A DNA stretch of 9,469 nt from JBJXGF01 sp046153015 (GCA_046153015.1 JBJXGF010000232.1:1-9469); one strand, 5' to 3'; shown: positions 1 to 6,745, counted from the stretch's first letter. Made by a program: numbers and translations. The notes: a model not told the origin generated them from the sequence alone.

Positions 1-1859
1 CGGCGCTGGCGCTGGCCGGCCCCGAGGGCGCCGCCGCCGCGCCGGCGCCGCTGCAGGGCACGATCGTGAGCATCTCGGTGGCGGTGGGCGACGAGGTGGC
101 GGCCGGCTCGCCGCTGCTGGTGATGGAGTCGATGAAGATGGAGCACGTGATCACCGCGGCGGTGAGCGGCGTGGTCCGCCTGCTCGGGGTCAGCCCCGGC
201 GACGCCGTCTACGAGGGCCACCCGCTGCTCTTCATCGAGGAGGGCGAGGTCTCCGCAGGCGCCGCCGCCTCGGTCCACGAGATCGACCTCGACCACGTCC
301 GCGCCGACCTCGCCGCCGTGCTCGACCGTCACGACCTCGGCCACGACCATCGCCGCCCGGCGGCGGTCGCCCGGCGGCGCAAGACCGGCAACCGCACGGC
401 CCGGGAGAACCTCGATCACCTCGTGGACCCCGGCACCTGGGTCGAGTACGGGCCCCTCGTGATCGCCGCGCAGCGGGGCCGGCGCGAGCTCTCGGACCTC
501 ATCGAGAACACCCCGGCCGACGGCATGCTCGCCGGCGTCGGCGCGATCAACGGCGCCCTGTTCGACGACGAGACGGCCCAGGCCGTGGTCATGTCCTACG
601 ACTACACGGTGCTCGCCGGCACCCAGGGGCACAAGAACCACTACAAGAAGGACCGCATGATGGGCCTGGCGCTCGAGTGGCGCCTGCCCGTGGTGTTCTT
701 CGCCGAGGGCGGCGGCGGCCGTCCCGGCGACGTCGACTGGATCTCCCCCGCCGGGCTCGACATCCTCACCTTCAACACGTGGGGCAAGCTCTCGGGCACG
801 GTCCCCCTCGTCGGCGTCACCACCGGGCGCTGCTTCGCCGGCAACGCCGTGATCCTCGGCTGCTGCGACGTGGTCATCGCCACCGAAGGGTCGAACATCG
901 GCATGGGCGGCCCGGCCATGATCGAGGGCGGCGGCCTCGGCGTGTACCGCCCCGAGGAGGTGGGGCCGATGGACGTGCAGGTGCCCAACGGCGTGGTCGA
1001 CATCGCCGTGGCCGACGAGGCGGAGGCGGTCGAGGCGGCCAAGCGGTACCTGTCCTACTTCCAGGGGCCGGTCGCCGAGTGGAGCTGCGACGACCAGCGC
1101 CGCCTGCGTCACCTCATCCCCGAGAACCGGCTGCGGATCTACGACGTGCGCACGGTGATCGACGCGCTGTTCGACACGGGCTCGGTCCTCGAGATCCGCC
1201 GCGGGTTCGGCGCGGGCATGATCACCGCGTTCGCCCGGATCGAAGGCAAGCCGGTGGGCGTGATCGCCAACAACCCGGCCCATCTCGGCGGCGCCATCGA
1301 CAGCGACGCCGCCGACAAGGCCACCCGCTTCATCCAGCTCTGCGACGCGTTCGACATCCCGATCGTCTCGCTGTGCGACACCCCGGGCAACATGGTCGGC
1401 CCCGAGTACGAGAAGCAGGCGCTGGTGCGCCATTGCTGCCGGATGTTCGTCACCGCGGCCAGCGTGACCGTGCCGTTCTTCACGATCGTGCTGCGCAAGT
1501 CCTACGGCCTCGGCGCGCAGGGCATGGCGGCGGGCAGCATGCGCACGCCGTTCTTCGCGGTGGCGTGGCCCACGGGTGAGTTCGGCGGCATGGGCCTCGA
1601 AGGCGCCGTGAAGCTCGGGTTCCGCAAGGAGCTCGAGGCGCAGGAGGACCCCGACGCCCGGGTGGCGCTCTACGACCGGCTGGTGGCCCGGATGTACGAG
1701 AACGGCAAGGCGCTCTCGGTGGCCACCCACTTCGAGATCGACGACGTGATCGACCCGGCCGACACCCGCCGCTGGCTCTCGACGGGCCTCAAGGCCGCCC
1801 CGGTGGTGGGCTGGCGGCGGCGGGAGCACCCGAAGCGGCCCTGCGTGGACACGTGGTGA
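1..1859 (+). CDS. Single-chain biotin-dependent acyl-CoA carboxylase (BCCP + carboxyltransferase part), 5'-truncated
   Basis: The reading frame is open from the left edge (first full codon at 3) to TGA at 1857-1859, giving about 618 visible residues; the start lies outside the window. The first ~75 residues are a biotin carboxyl carrier domain: an Ala/Pro-rich linker, a GD-V turn, then the biotinylation motif ESMKMEH with the acceptor Lys codon at 135-137. A linker of roughly 60 residues follows, then a carboxyltransferase with both crotonase-like halves. The N half has GTQGHKNHYKKDRMM, GGGGRPGD and a Gly-rich NIGMGGPAM loop (about 610-940). The C half has GFGAGM, IANNPAHLGG, DTPGN and YGLGAQGM (about 1204-1526). 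In the family, biotin-carried CO2 is moved to an acyl-CoA in the cytoplasm. BCCP joined directly to CT implies a biotin carboxylase domain upstream, as in single-chain long-chain acyl-CoA carboxylases. The acyl-CoA substrate cannot be told. Confidence is high for family, moderate for the single-chain type. Confidence 0.93.
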   Translation, partial: ALALAGPEGAAAAPAPLQGTIVSISVAVGDEVAAGSPLLVMESMKMEHVITAAVSGVVRLLGVSPGDAVYEGHPLLFIEEGEVSAGAAASVHEIDLDHVRADLAAVLDRHDLGHDHRRPAAVARRRKTGNRTARENLDHLVDPGTWVEYGPLVIAAQRGRRELSDLIENTPADGMLAGVGAINGALFDDETAQAVVMSYDYTVLAGTQGHKNHYKKDRMMGLALEWRLPVVFFAEGGGGRPGDVDWISPAGLDILTFNTWGKLSGTVPLVGVTTGRCFAGNAVILGCCDVVIATEGSNIGMGGPAMIEGGGLGVYRPEEVGPMDVQVPNGVVDIAVADEAEAVEAAKRYLSYFQGPVAEWSCDDQRRLRHLIPENRLRIYDVRTVIDALFDTGSVLEIRRGFGAGMITAFARIEGKPVGVIANNPAHLGGAIDSDAADKATRFIQLCDAFDIPIVSLCDTPGNMVGPEYEKQALVRHCCRMFVTAASVTVPFFTIVLRKSYGLGAQGMAAGSMRTPFFAVAWPTGEFGGMGLEGAVKLGFRKELEAQEDPDARVALYDRLVARMYENGKALSVATHFEIDDVIDPADTRRWLSTGLKAAPVVGWRRREHPKRPCVDTW

Positions 1860-1873
1860 ATGCCCCGGGCGGC

Positions 1874-1879
1874 TATCGT
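1874..1879 (+). promoter_or_regulatory. Putative -10 box of the trp leader transcript
   Basis: TATCGT fits the TAnnnT pattern of actinobacterial housekeeping promoters. It lies 7 bases before the leader ATG at 1887, the spacing expected if transcription starts at or next to the A of that ATG. No convincing -35 hexamer stands 16-19 bases upstream; TGGACA at 1846-1851 is 22 bases away and lies inside the carboxylase gene. The assignment is inferred from spacing and context. Confidence 0.45.
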
Positions 1880-1886
1880 GAGCGGC

Positions 1887-1925
1887 ATGTGTGCGCAGCA
1901 GAGCAGCTGGTGGTGGGCCGGCTAG
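1887..1925 (+). CDS. trpL: trp operon leader peptide (12 aa, three tandem Trp codons)
   Basis: ATG at 1887 to TAG at 1923-1925 encodes MCAQQSSWWWAG. Three consecutive TGG codons (1908-1916) in a 12-codon ORF, placed just before an intrinsic terminator and a tryptophan biosynthesis gene, identify a Trp-sensing leader peptide. Its role is to stall the ribosome when charged tRNA-Trp is scarce, not to make a working enzyme. The layout resembles known leaders such as the rhizobial trpE(G) leader, which also carries WWW. No clear Shine-Dalgarno precedes the ATG; with TATCGT 7 bases upstream, a leaderless transcript is plausible. A GTG at 1878 is in frame and would add three residues, but it overlaps the -10 box, so it is less likely. 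Confidence 0.88.
   Translation: MCAQQSSWWWAG
1905..1923 (+). other. Candidate leader hairpin enclosing the Trp codons
   Basis: AGCTGG (1905-1910) can pair with CCGGCT (1918-1923) in six pairs, one of them G-U, with a 7-base loop made of the second and third Trp codons plus one base. A ribosome stalled on the Trp run would open it. It would act as the pause or 1:2 hairpin of the attenuator. The stem is short, so confidence is moderate to low. Confidence 0.45.
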
Positions 1926-1947
1926 CAGGTGACCGCGCGCGCAGATG

Positions 1948-1989
1948 CAGCGAGAGGCCGCCCTGTCCGGGGCGGCCTCGCTGGTTTTT
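1948..1989 (+). terminator. Intrinsic terminator of the trp leader (attenuator)
   Basis: A perfect 10-bp stem pairs GAGGCCGCCC (1954-1963) with GGGCGGCCTC (1970-1979) around a 6-base loop. After a 2-base bulge (GA, 1952-1953) it is extended by CAGC (1948-1951) pairing with GCTG (1980-1983). The stem is followed by GGTTTTT, with the T run at 1985-1989. This is the strongest hairpin-plus-U-tract I found in the window. It lies 35 bases before the trpE(G) start, so it must act as a conditional terminator for that gene. It might also end transcripts arriving from the upstream carboxylase gene. Confidence 0.9.
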
Positions 1990-2009
1990 CGGCAGCGTTT
2001 CCTAGGCAC

Positions 2010-2013
2010 GAGG
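2010..2013 (+). promoter_or_regulatory. Probable ribosome binding site of trpE(G)
   Basis: GAGG lies 11 bases before ATG at 2025, with a purine-rich GGAA (2017-2020) closer in. It supports ATG 2025 over the in-frame GTG at 1929. Translation from 1929 would run through the terminator hairpin and give a leader-derived tail not expected in the family. Confidence 0.5.
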
Positions 2014-2024
2014 TTCGGAATCCC

Positions 2025-4226
2025 ATGAACGACCAGCGCGACGAGCACGACGACCACGACCAGTACCGCACTGCCGGCGGCCTCGCCGTGCGGCGCGTCG
2101 TCGAGGTGGTCGACGGGTCGGCGGCGGTGGAGGAGCTGATCGACCGGCTCGACGCCGCCCGCGGCGTGCTGCTCTCCTCCAGCTACGAGTACCCGGGCCG
2201 GTACACCCGTTGGGATCTCGGCTTCGCCGACCCGCCGCTGGCGCTCACCGGCGTCGGCCGGCGCTTCTCGGTGCGGGCGCTCAACGAACGCGGCGCGCTG
2301 CTGCTCGGCCCGGTGCGGGAGGCGATCTCGGCCAGCGGCGCGCTGGACGACGCGCTCGCGGAGGAGGCCGACGGCTTCGCCGGCGTCGTGAGGGCCCCCG
2401 AACGCCGCTTCGAGGAGGAGGAGCGCAGCCGCCAACCCTCGCTGTTCTCGGTGGTGCGGGCGGTGATCGAGCTGTTCCGCTCCCCGGCCGACCCCCACCT
2501 CGGCCTGTACGGCGCGTTCGGCTATGACCTGGCGTTCCAGTTCGAGCCGATCCGGCTGCGTCTGCCCCGACCCGAGGCCCAGCGCGACCTGGTGCTGTTC
2601 CTGCCCGACGAGCTGGTGGTGGTCGACCATCAGCGCCAGCGGGGCGAGCGCCGCCGCTACGAGTTCACCGCGCCCGACGGCGCCTCCACCGAGGGTCTGG
2701 CCCGCGCCGGCGAGCACCGCCCGTACCGGCCCTCGCCGCTGGCCGAGGCGTTCTGCGACCACGAGCCCGGCGAGTACGCGGAGATGGTGGAGGAGGCCAA
2801 GGAGGCGTTCCGGCGCGGCGACCTCTTCGAGGTGGTCCCCGGGCGGCTCTTCACCGAGCCGTGCCCCTCGCCTCCCTCGGCGCTGTTCCGCCGGCTGCGG
2901 GAGCGCAACCCGGCCCCGTACGGGTTCCTCATCAACCTCGGCGACGACGAGTCGCTCGTCGGGGCGTCGCCCGAGATGTACGTGCGGGTGGAGGACGGCC
3001 GCGTGGAGACCTGCCCGATCTCGGGCACGATCGCCCGGGGCGTCGACCCGATCTCCGACGCCACGCAGATCCTCGCCCTGCTCAACTCGGAGAAGGACGA
3101 GTCGGAGCTCACCATGTGCACCGACGTGGACCGCAACGACAAGTCCCGGGTGTGCGTGGCCGGCAGCGTCCGGGTGATCGGCCGGCGCCAGATCGAGATG
3201 TACTCCCGGCTCATCCACACCGTCGACCACGTGGAGGGCCGGCTGCGCCCCGAGTTCGACGCGCTCGACGCGTTCCTCACCCACACCTGGGCGGTGACGG
3301 TGACCGGGGCGCCCAAAGCGTGGGCCATGCAGTGGGTCGAGGACCACGAGCGCTCGTCGCGGGCCTGGTACGGCGGCGCGGTGGGGATGGTCGGCTTCGA
3401 CGGGAACATGAACACCGGCCTCACCCTGCGCACGATCCGGGTGAAGGACGGCGTGGCCGAGGTGCGGGCCGGGGCCACGCTGCTGTTCGACTCCGACCCC
3501 GCCGCGGAGGAGGACGAGACCGCGCTCAAGGCGTCGGCCTTCCTCGACGCCATCCGCGAACCGGAGCGGCGCGGCGCGGCCGGCGGCTGGCGCCCGGCCG
3601 AGACGTCGCTCCCTCACCGGCGCATCCTGCTGGTCGACCACCAGGACAGCTTCGTCCACACCCTCGCCAACTACTTCCGCAGCCTCGGCGCCGAGGTGGT
3701 CACCCTGCGGGCCGGCCGCGACGGCCTCGCCGGCGCCGAGCTCGACCGGGCCGCGCCCGACCTGGTGGTGCTCTCACCCGGCCCGGGCCGCCCCGACGAT
3801 TTCGGCCTGAAGGCCACGATCGCCGCCGCGCTCGAACGCCGGCTGGCCGTGTTCGGCGTGTGCCTCGGCCTGCAGGGCGTGGTCGAGCACTTCGGCGGCC
3901 GGCTCGGGGTGCTCGACACGCCCGTGCACGGCAAGCCCTCCACCGTGAAGGCGCTGCGCGGCGCGCTGTTCGAGGGGCTGCCGGCCGAGTTCACGGCCGG
4001 CCGCTACCACTCGCTCTACACCCTCGAGGAGCACCTGCCGGCCGCCCTGTCGGTCACCGCCCGCAGCGACGACGGCGTGATCATGGCCGTGGAGCACGAC
4101 ACGTTGCCGGTGGCCGCGGTGCAGTTCCACCCCGAGTCCATCATGTCCCTCGGCGACGAGGTGGGCATGCGGCTCCTGGCCAACGTGTGCGCCCGGCTGG
4201 CGGGCGGCCCGGCCGGTCGCGGCTAG
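2025..4226 (+). CDS. trpEG: Fused anthranilate synthase, components I and II (TrpE-TrpG)
   Basis: This 733-residue cytoplasmic enzyme should convert chorismate and glutamine to anthranilate, the first step of tryptophan synthesis. Residues ~20-510 form the chorismate-utilising TrpE part. The N-terminal segment SSSYEYPGRYTRWD (51-64) matches the region that binds feedback tryptophan in fused enzymes. The core shows LFEVVPG (267-273), GTIARG (334-339), DVDRNDKSR (367-375), TVTGAPK (425-431) and GGAVG (450-454). After a short linker, residues ~532-728 form a class I glutamine amidotransferase: SPGPGRP (584-590), nucleophile Cys613 in GVCLGLQ, and His702/Glu704 in HPES. Length and order match TrpE(G) of rhizobia and Azospirillum (about 730 aa). 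The Trp leader and attenuator directly upstream argue against aminodeoxychorismate synthase. Start ATG 2025 lies 35 bases after the U tract. No other trp gene is adjacent; the gene ends 13 bases from a convergent gene. Confidence 0.95.
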   Translation: MNDQRDEHDDHDQYRTAGGLAVRRVVEVVDGSAAVEELIDRLDAARGVLLSSSYEYPGRYTRWDLGFADPPLALTGVGRRFSVRALNERGALLLGPVREAISASGALDDALAEEADGFAGVVRAPERRFEEEERSRQPSLFSVVRAVIELFRSPADPHLGLYGAFGYDLAFQFEPIRLRLPRPEAQRDLVLFLPDELVVVDHQRQRGERRRYEFTAPDGASTEGLARAGEHRPYRPSPLAEAFCDHEPGEYAEMVEEAKEAFRRGDLFEVVPGRLFTEPCPSPPSALFRRLRERNPAPYGFLINLGDDESLVGASPEMYVRVEDGRVETCPISGTIARGVDPISDATQILALLNSEKDESELTMCTDVDRNDKSRVCVAGSVRVIGRRQIEMYSRLIHTVDHVEGRLRPEFDALDAFLTHTWAVTVTGAPKAWAMQWVEDHERSSRAWYGGAVGMVGFDGNMNTGLTLRTIRVKDGVAEVRAGATLLFDSDPAAEEDETALKASAFLDAIREPERRGAAGGWRPAETSLPHRRILLVDHQDSFVHTLANYFRSLGAEVVTLRAGRDGLAGAELDRAAPDLVVLSPGPGRPDDFGLKATIAAALERRLAVFGVCLGLQGVVEHFGGRLGVLDTPVHGKPSTVKALRGALFEGLPAEFTAGRYHSLYTLEEHLPAALSVTARSDDGVIMAVEHDTLPVAAVQFHPESIMSLGDEVGMRLLANVCARLAGGPAGRG

Positions 4227-4239
4227 CGCCGCACCCGGC

Positions 4240-4608
4240 TCAGTGCATTCCCGGCCAGCGGGAGAAGTCGGTGTAGGTGTCGTCGCGCACGATCTTGCCG
4301 CCGGCGAAGGTGAGCACCACGCAGAACGGCAGCTTCCACTCCTCCCCCTGGTCGGGGTCGAACAGCGTCGCCTCAACCACCACCACGTCGTCGCCGCTCA
4401 CGTGGGTGCGCTCGATGCGCATCGTCCGCTTCGGGGCGGCGGCCAGCACGCGCTGCTCGAACTTGAGCAGCTTGTCGTGGCCGAGCACGGCGCCGCCGAG
4501 CCGCGCGTCGGGCGCGTAGAGCCCGCGCACCATCTGCTCCACGTCGTTGTTGAACGTGTCCGCCCAGCGCTCCACCAGCGCGAGGTTCGCTTTCGTCGCT
4601 TCGCTCAT
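4240..4608 (-). CDS. SnoaL-like / NTF2-fold protein
   Basis: A 122-residue protein with no signal peptide or membrane segment. The pattern fits the NTF2-like SnoaL fold: an N-terminal helix with LVERWADTFNNDV (11-23), a YAPDARLGG stretch after it (31-39), a central helix around KLLKFEQRVL (46-55), then alternating beta strands VVVVEATLFDP (75-85), FCVVLTFAGGKIVRDDTY (95-112) and FSRWPGM at the end. Family members include polyketide cyclases, ketosteroid-isomerase-like enzymes and many proteins of unknown role, so no substrate is assigned. Start ATG 4608 has AAGGGA about 6 bases upstream. It begins 11 bases after the stop of the SRPBCC gene, so the two are very probably cotranscribed. Its stop faces the trpE(G) stop 13 bases away, with no obvious terminator between them. 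Confidence 0.82.
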   Translation of the reverse strand: MSEATKANLALVERWADTFNNDVEQMVRGLYAPDARLGGAVLGHDKLLKFEQRVLAAAPKRTMRIERTHVSGDDVVVVEATLFDPDQGEEWKLPFCVVLTFAGGKIVRDDTYTDFSRWPGMH

Positions 4609-4619
4609 CGTTCGTCCCT

Positions 4620-5051
4620 TCAGCTCTCGAGGCCCAGCGCGTTCTTGAACCCGGCGATGCCGGCCGTGTAGATCCCCCGAGCGAACCGCACCGCCTTGTC
4701 CTCGGCGATCTGGGGCTCGAAGCGGCTCGACCAGTTCACCTGCGTGGCGTCCCCCGCGGCGGTGAGCTTGATCGTGGCCAGGTACTCCCGGAACGGCATC
4801 GCCGCGGTCGTCTCCTCGGTGATCGAGTAGTCGAGCTCGTGCGCGGCCTCGTCGAGGCGTTCCAGGCGCTCGACCACGATGCCCTCGGCGCCGTTGAGCG
4901 TGAGCCGGCGCACCGACCCCACACCCTCGCCCTCACCCTCGCAGGTGTCGATCCCGGACATGATCTTGTCGATCCCGACGAAATCGGTCGCCAGCGCCCA
5001 CACCTTCTCGATCGGGGCGTTGATCGTGTCGTTGACCTCGGCGCTCGCCAT
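4620..5051 (-). CDS. SRPBCC (START/Bet v 1-like) family protein
   Basis: A 143-residue soluble protein. The opening ASAEVNDTINAPIEKVWAL (2-20) is the first strand and helix of the polyketide-cyclase/START-like fold. VGSVRRLTLNG (44-54), GIVVERLERLDEAAHELDYSI (57-77), PFREYLATIKLTA (86-98) and TQVNWSSRFEP (103-113) are the expected antiparallel strands, and the end of the protein carries the long closing helix that covers the ligand cavity. The family binds hydrophobic ligands; the ligand here is unknown. A GGGGAGA purine run before ATG 5051 is a good Shine-Dalgarno. It lies upstream of, and very close to, the SnoaL-like gene, which has a comparable small-ligand fold. The gap to phzF upstream is 64 bases, so it may belong to the same transcript or have its own start. 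Confidence 0.85.
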   Translation of the reverse strand: MASAEVNDTINAPIEKVWALATDFVGIDKIMSGIDTCEGEGEGVGSVRRLTLNGAEGIVVERLERLDEAAHELDYSITEETTAAMPFREYLATIKLTAAGDATQVNWSSRFEPQIAEDKAVRFARGIYTAGIAGFKNALGLES

Positions 5052-5115
5052 GGCGTTCTCCCCACTCGGCGTTTCCTGGCTGCATCTTCGCGCACCGCCG
5101 GCGGACGCGGCCGGC

Positions 5116-5955
5116 TCAGCCCTCGAGCACGCCGCGCACCACCGTCACCGCCTGGCCGGCCACGCCGACACGGTCCCCCCGCACCGCCACGCGCAGCTCC
5201 CCGCCCCGGGCCGAGACCTGCCTGGCCAGCAGCTGGGGCCGCCCGAGCTGCTCCGCCCAGTAGGGCCCGAGCATGCAGTGGGCCGAGCCGGTGACCGGAT
5301 CCTCGGGCACGCCGACGGCAGGCGCGAAGAAGCGGGACACGAAGTCGACTCCGCTCGACCCGTCGCCGCCGAGCCCATCGGCGCCGCCCGGGGCGGTGAC
5401 GCAGACCCCGCGAGCGTCCAGCCGGGCCAGCGCGCCGAGCTCCGGCGCCAGGCCGGCCACCACCGCCGGTTCGACGGTCGCCACCAGCAGATCGAACCGG
5501 CTCCGGCCCGTCCACGTGACCGCGGCGGCGGGCAGGCCGAGCGCGTCGAGCAGCCCCGCCGGCGCAGACGCAGGCGCGGCGCCCAGTGCGGGCAGGTCGA
5601 GCTCGATCCAGCCCTCGCCGAGCGGCGCGGCCGAAAGCTCTCCGCTGCGGGTGGCGAAGCGCACGGCGGCGCCGGACTCGGCGCGGCCGGTCTCCCACAG
5701 CACGTGCGCGGCGGCGAGCGTGGCGTGGCCGCACAGGTCCACCTCCACGCGGGGCGTGAACCAGCGCAGGCCCCAAGGCGCCCCCGCCTCGGCGGGCGGC
5801 GCCACGAACGCCGTCTCCGACAGGTTCATCTCAGCTGCAACCGCCGCCAGCCATCCCCGCTCGGGCGCGGCGGCGCCGAGCAGGACCACGGCCGCGGGAT
5901 TGCCCTGGAAGGGCTGGCACGTGAACGCATCGACCTGAAGGAGCTCGAAGGGCAT
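5116..5955 (-). CDS. PhzF family isomerase
   Basis: A 279-residue protein of the PhzF/diaminopimelate-epimerase-like fold, made of two similar halves, with the family's usual length. The start MPFELLQVDAF is the typical first strand, followed by GNPAAVV (18-24). The proposed catalytic acid is Glu47 in NLSETAF (44-50). DLCGHATL (73-80) and DPVTGSAH (219-226) are the two signature loops, one from each half. PhzF itself isomerises dihydro-3-hydroxyanthranilate in phenazine synthesis, but most family members have unknown substrates and no phenazine genes occur here. ATG 5955 was chosen because the protein aligns from there with the family and a GGGAAGGGTGGGG purine run precedes it; the frame stays open upstream to 6192, but that part lacks family character. 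It is divergent from the RraA gene and heads the SRPBCC and SnoaL genes. Confidence 0.9.
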   Translation of the reverse strand: MPFELLQVDAFTCQPFQGNPAAVVLLGAAAPERGWLAAVAAEMNLSETAFVAPPAEAGAPWGLRWFTPRVEVDLCGHATLAAAHVLWETGRAESGAAVRFATRSGELSAAPLGEGWIELDLPALGAAPASAPAGLLDALGLPAAAVTWTGRSRFDLLVATVEPAVVAGLAPELGALARLDARGVCVTAPGGADGLGGDGSSGVDFVSRFFAPAVGVPEDPVTGSAHCMLGPYWAEQLGRPQLLARQVSARGGELRVAVRGDRVGVAGQAVTVVRGVLEG

Positions 5956-6016
5956 AGGCCCCACCCTTCCCGGCCGCCGGCGCCCGCCGCCAGCGGATTG
6001 TGGCATGGTGAGCGCG

Positions 6017-6745
6017 ATGACCGACCACGACCCGCCGCCGGGCGCGCTCAGCGCCGAGGCCCGCGCCGCGCTCGGCGCGGCGTCCACCGCCACGGTCGCC
6101 TCCCAGCTCCAGCGGCGAGGCATCCGCAATGCCTTCTTCAACGGGCTCAAGCCGGTCAAAGGCGGCCAGCGCCTGCTCGGCTTCGCCCACACGCTGCGCT
6201 ACGTGCCGATGCGGGAAGACCTGCAGCGCCGTCTCGCCGGCGGGGTCAACGCCCAGCGCCAGGCGATCGAGAGCCTCCAGCCCGGCGAGGTGCTGGTGAT
6301 CGAGGCCCGCGGCGAGCCCCACGCCGGCACCATCGGCGACATCTTCGCCCTGCGCGCCCTGCGCCTCGGCGCCGCCGGGGTGGTGACCGACGGCGCGCTG
6401 CGCGACACCCCGGCCATCCGCCGCCTCGAGCTGCCCGTGTACCACCAGTCCTCCCATGCCGCCACGCTCGGGCGCCTCCACCTGCCCCTCGACCACCAGA
6501 TCCCCGTCGCCTGCGCCGGGGTCACCGTGCTGCCGGGCGACGTGATCGTCGGCGACGACGAGGGCGCGGTCGTGATCCCGGCCGAGCTGGCCGAGGAGGT
6601 GGCGGCCGACTCGGCCCGCCAGGAGCTGGAAGAGGAGTGGGCGCTCGAGCGGGTCGACGCCGGGGAGAGCTCGATCGGCGTGTTCCCGATCAGCAAGGAG
6701 CGCCGGCCCGAGTTCGAAGCCTGGCTGCAGGAGCGAAGCCGATGA
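6017..6745 (+). CDS. RraA family protein (HMG/CHA aldolase-like)
   Basis: A 242-residue cytoplasmic protein of the RraA / dimethylmenaquinone-methyltransferase-like family. It contains exactly the GX3DX20RD signature linked to metal-dependent aldolase or oxaloacetate decarboxylase activity: Gly104, Asp108 (GTIGD) and Arg129-Asp130 (LRDT). The second half has VLPGDVIVGDDEGAVVIP (171-188), also standard for the fold. Members such as 4-hydroxy-4-methyl-2-oxoglutarate aldolase cleave pyruvate-yielding substrates late in aromatic acid breakdown; the substrate here is not known. An early start at ATG 6005 is possible. I prefer ATG 6017 because GGTGA (6007-6011) precedes it at a suitable distance while 6005 has no visible ribosome site. 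It overlaps the RidA gene by four bases and is divergent from phzF. The name RraA does not imply RNase E regulation here. Confidence 0.88.
   Translation: MTDHDPPPGALSAEARAALGAASTATVASQLQRRGIRNAFFNGLKPVKGGQRLLGFAHTLRYVPMREDLQRRLAGGVNAQRQAIESLQPGEVLVIEARGEPHAGTIGDIFALRALRLGAAGVVTDGALRDTPAIRRLELPVYHQSSHAATLGRLHLPLDHQIPVACAGVTVLPGDVIVGDDEGAVVIPAELAEEVAADSARQELEEEWALERVDAGESSIGVFPISKERRPEFEAWLQERSR

Larger units (their letters stand above)
1887..1989 (+). promoter_or_regulatory. Ribosome-mediated tryptophan attenuator upstream of trpE(G)
   Basis: The leader holds the classical parts in order: a Trp-rich short ORF (1887-1925), a hairpin enclosing the Trp codons (1905-1923), a GC-rich terminator stem (1948-1983) and a U5 tract. 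One candidate antiterminator pairs CCGG 1918-1921 with CCGG 1967-1970 and CAGG 1926-1929 with CCTG 1962-1965. This pairing would break the tip of the terminator. A second option pairs GGCC 1916-1919 with GGCC 1956-1959 plus short flanking helices. Expected behaviour: fast translation of WWW lets the terminator form; stalling on WWW favours readthrough into trpE(G). The components are seen directly. The exact alternative fold was paired by eye and is tentative. Confidence 0.85.

Noticed and set aside
677..1579. Long Arg/Gly/His-rich frame overlapping the carboxylase gene, and similar long frames over trpE(G), phzF and the dehydrogenase
   Set aside because: These are GC-driven open frames in shifted registers over genes with clear family motifs; their products are low-complexity.
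1929..2024. N-terminal extension of TrpE(G) starting at GTG 1929
   Set aside because: It would translate straight through the terminator hairpin and its U tract, and adds residues without family similarity. ATG 2025 gives the expected length and start.
5097..5115. Inverted repeat GCCGGC-7nt-GCCGGC just after the phzF stop, as a terminator
   Set aside because: The stem is only 6 bp, the motif is itself palindromic and common in GC-rich DNA, and no U tract follows on the minus strand.
5116..5955. PhzF as evidence for a phenazine cluster
   Set aside because: No other phz gene is present, and most PhzF-family proteins are not phenazine enzymes. The nearby anthranilate synthase has a trp attenuator, which assigns it to tryptophan synthesis.
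4879..6741. Long plus-strand open frame leading into the RidA gene
   Set aside because: It is antisense to SRPBCC and phzF and overlaps RraA in another frame. Only the last 127 residues, from ATG 6742, have family character.
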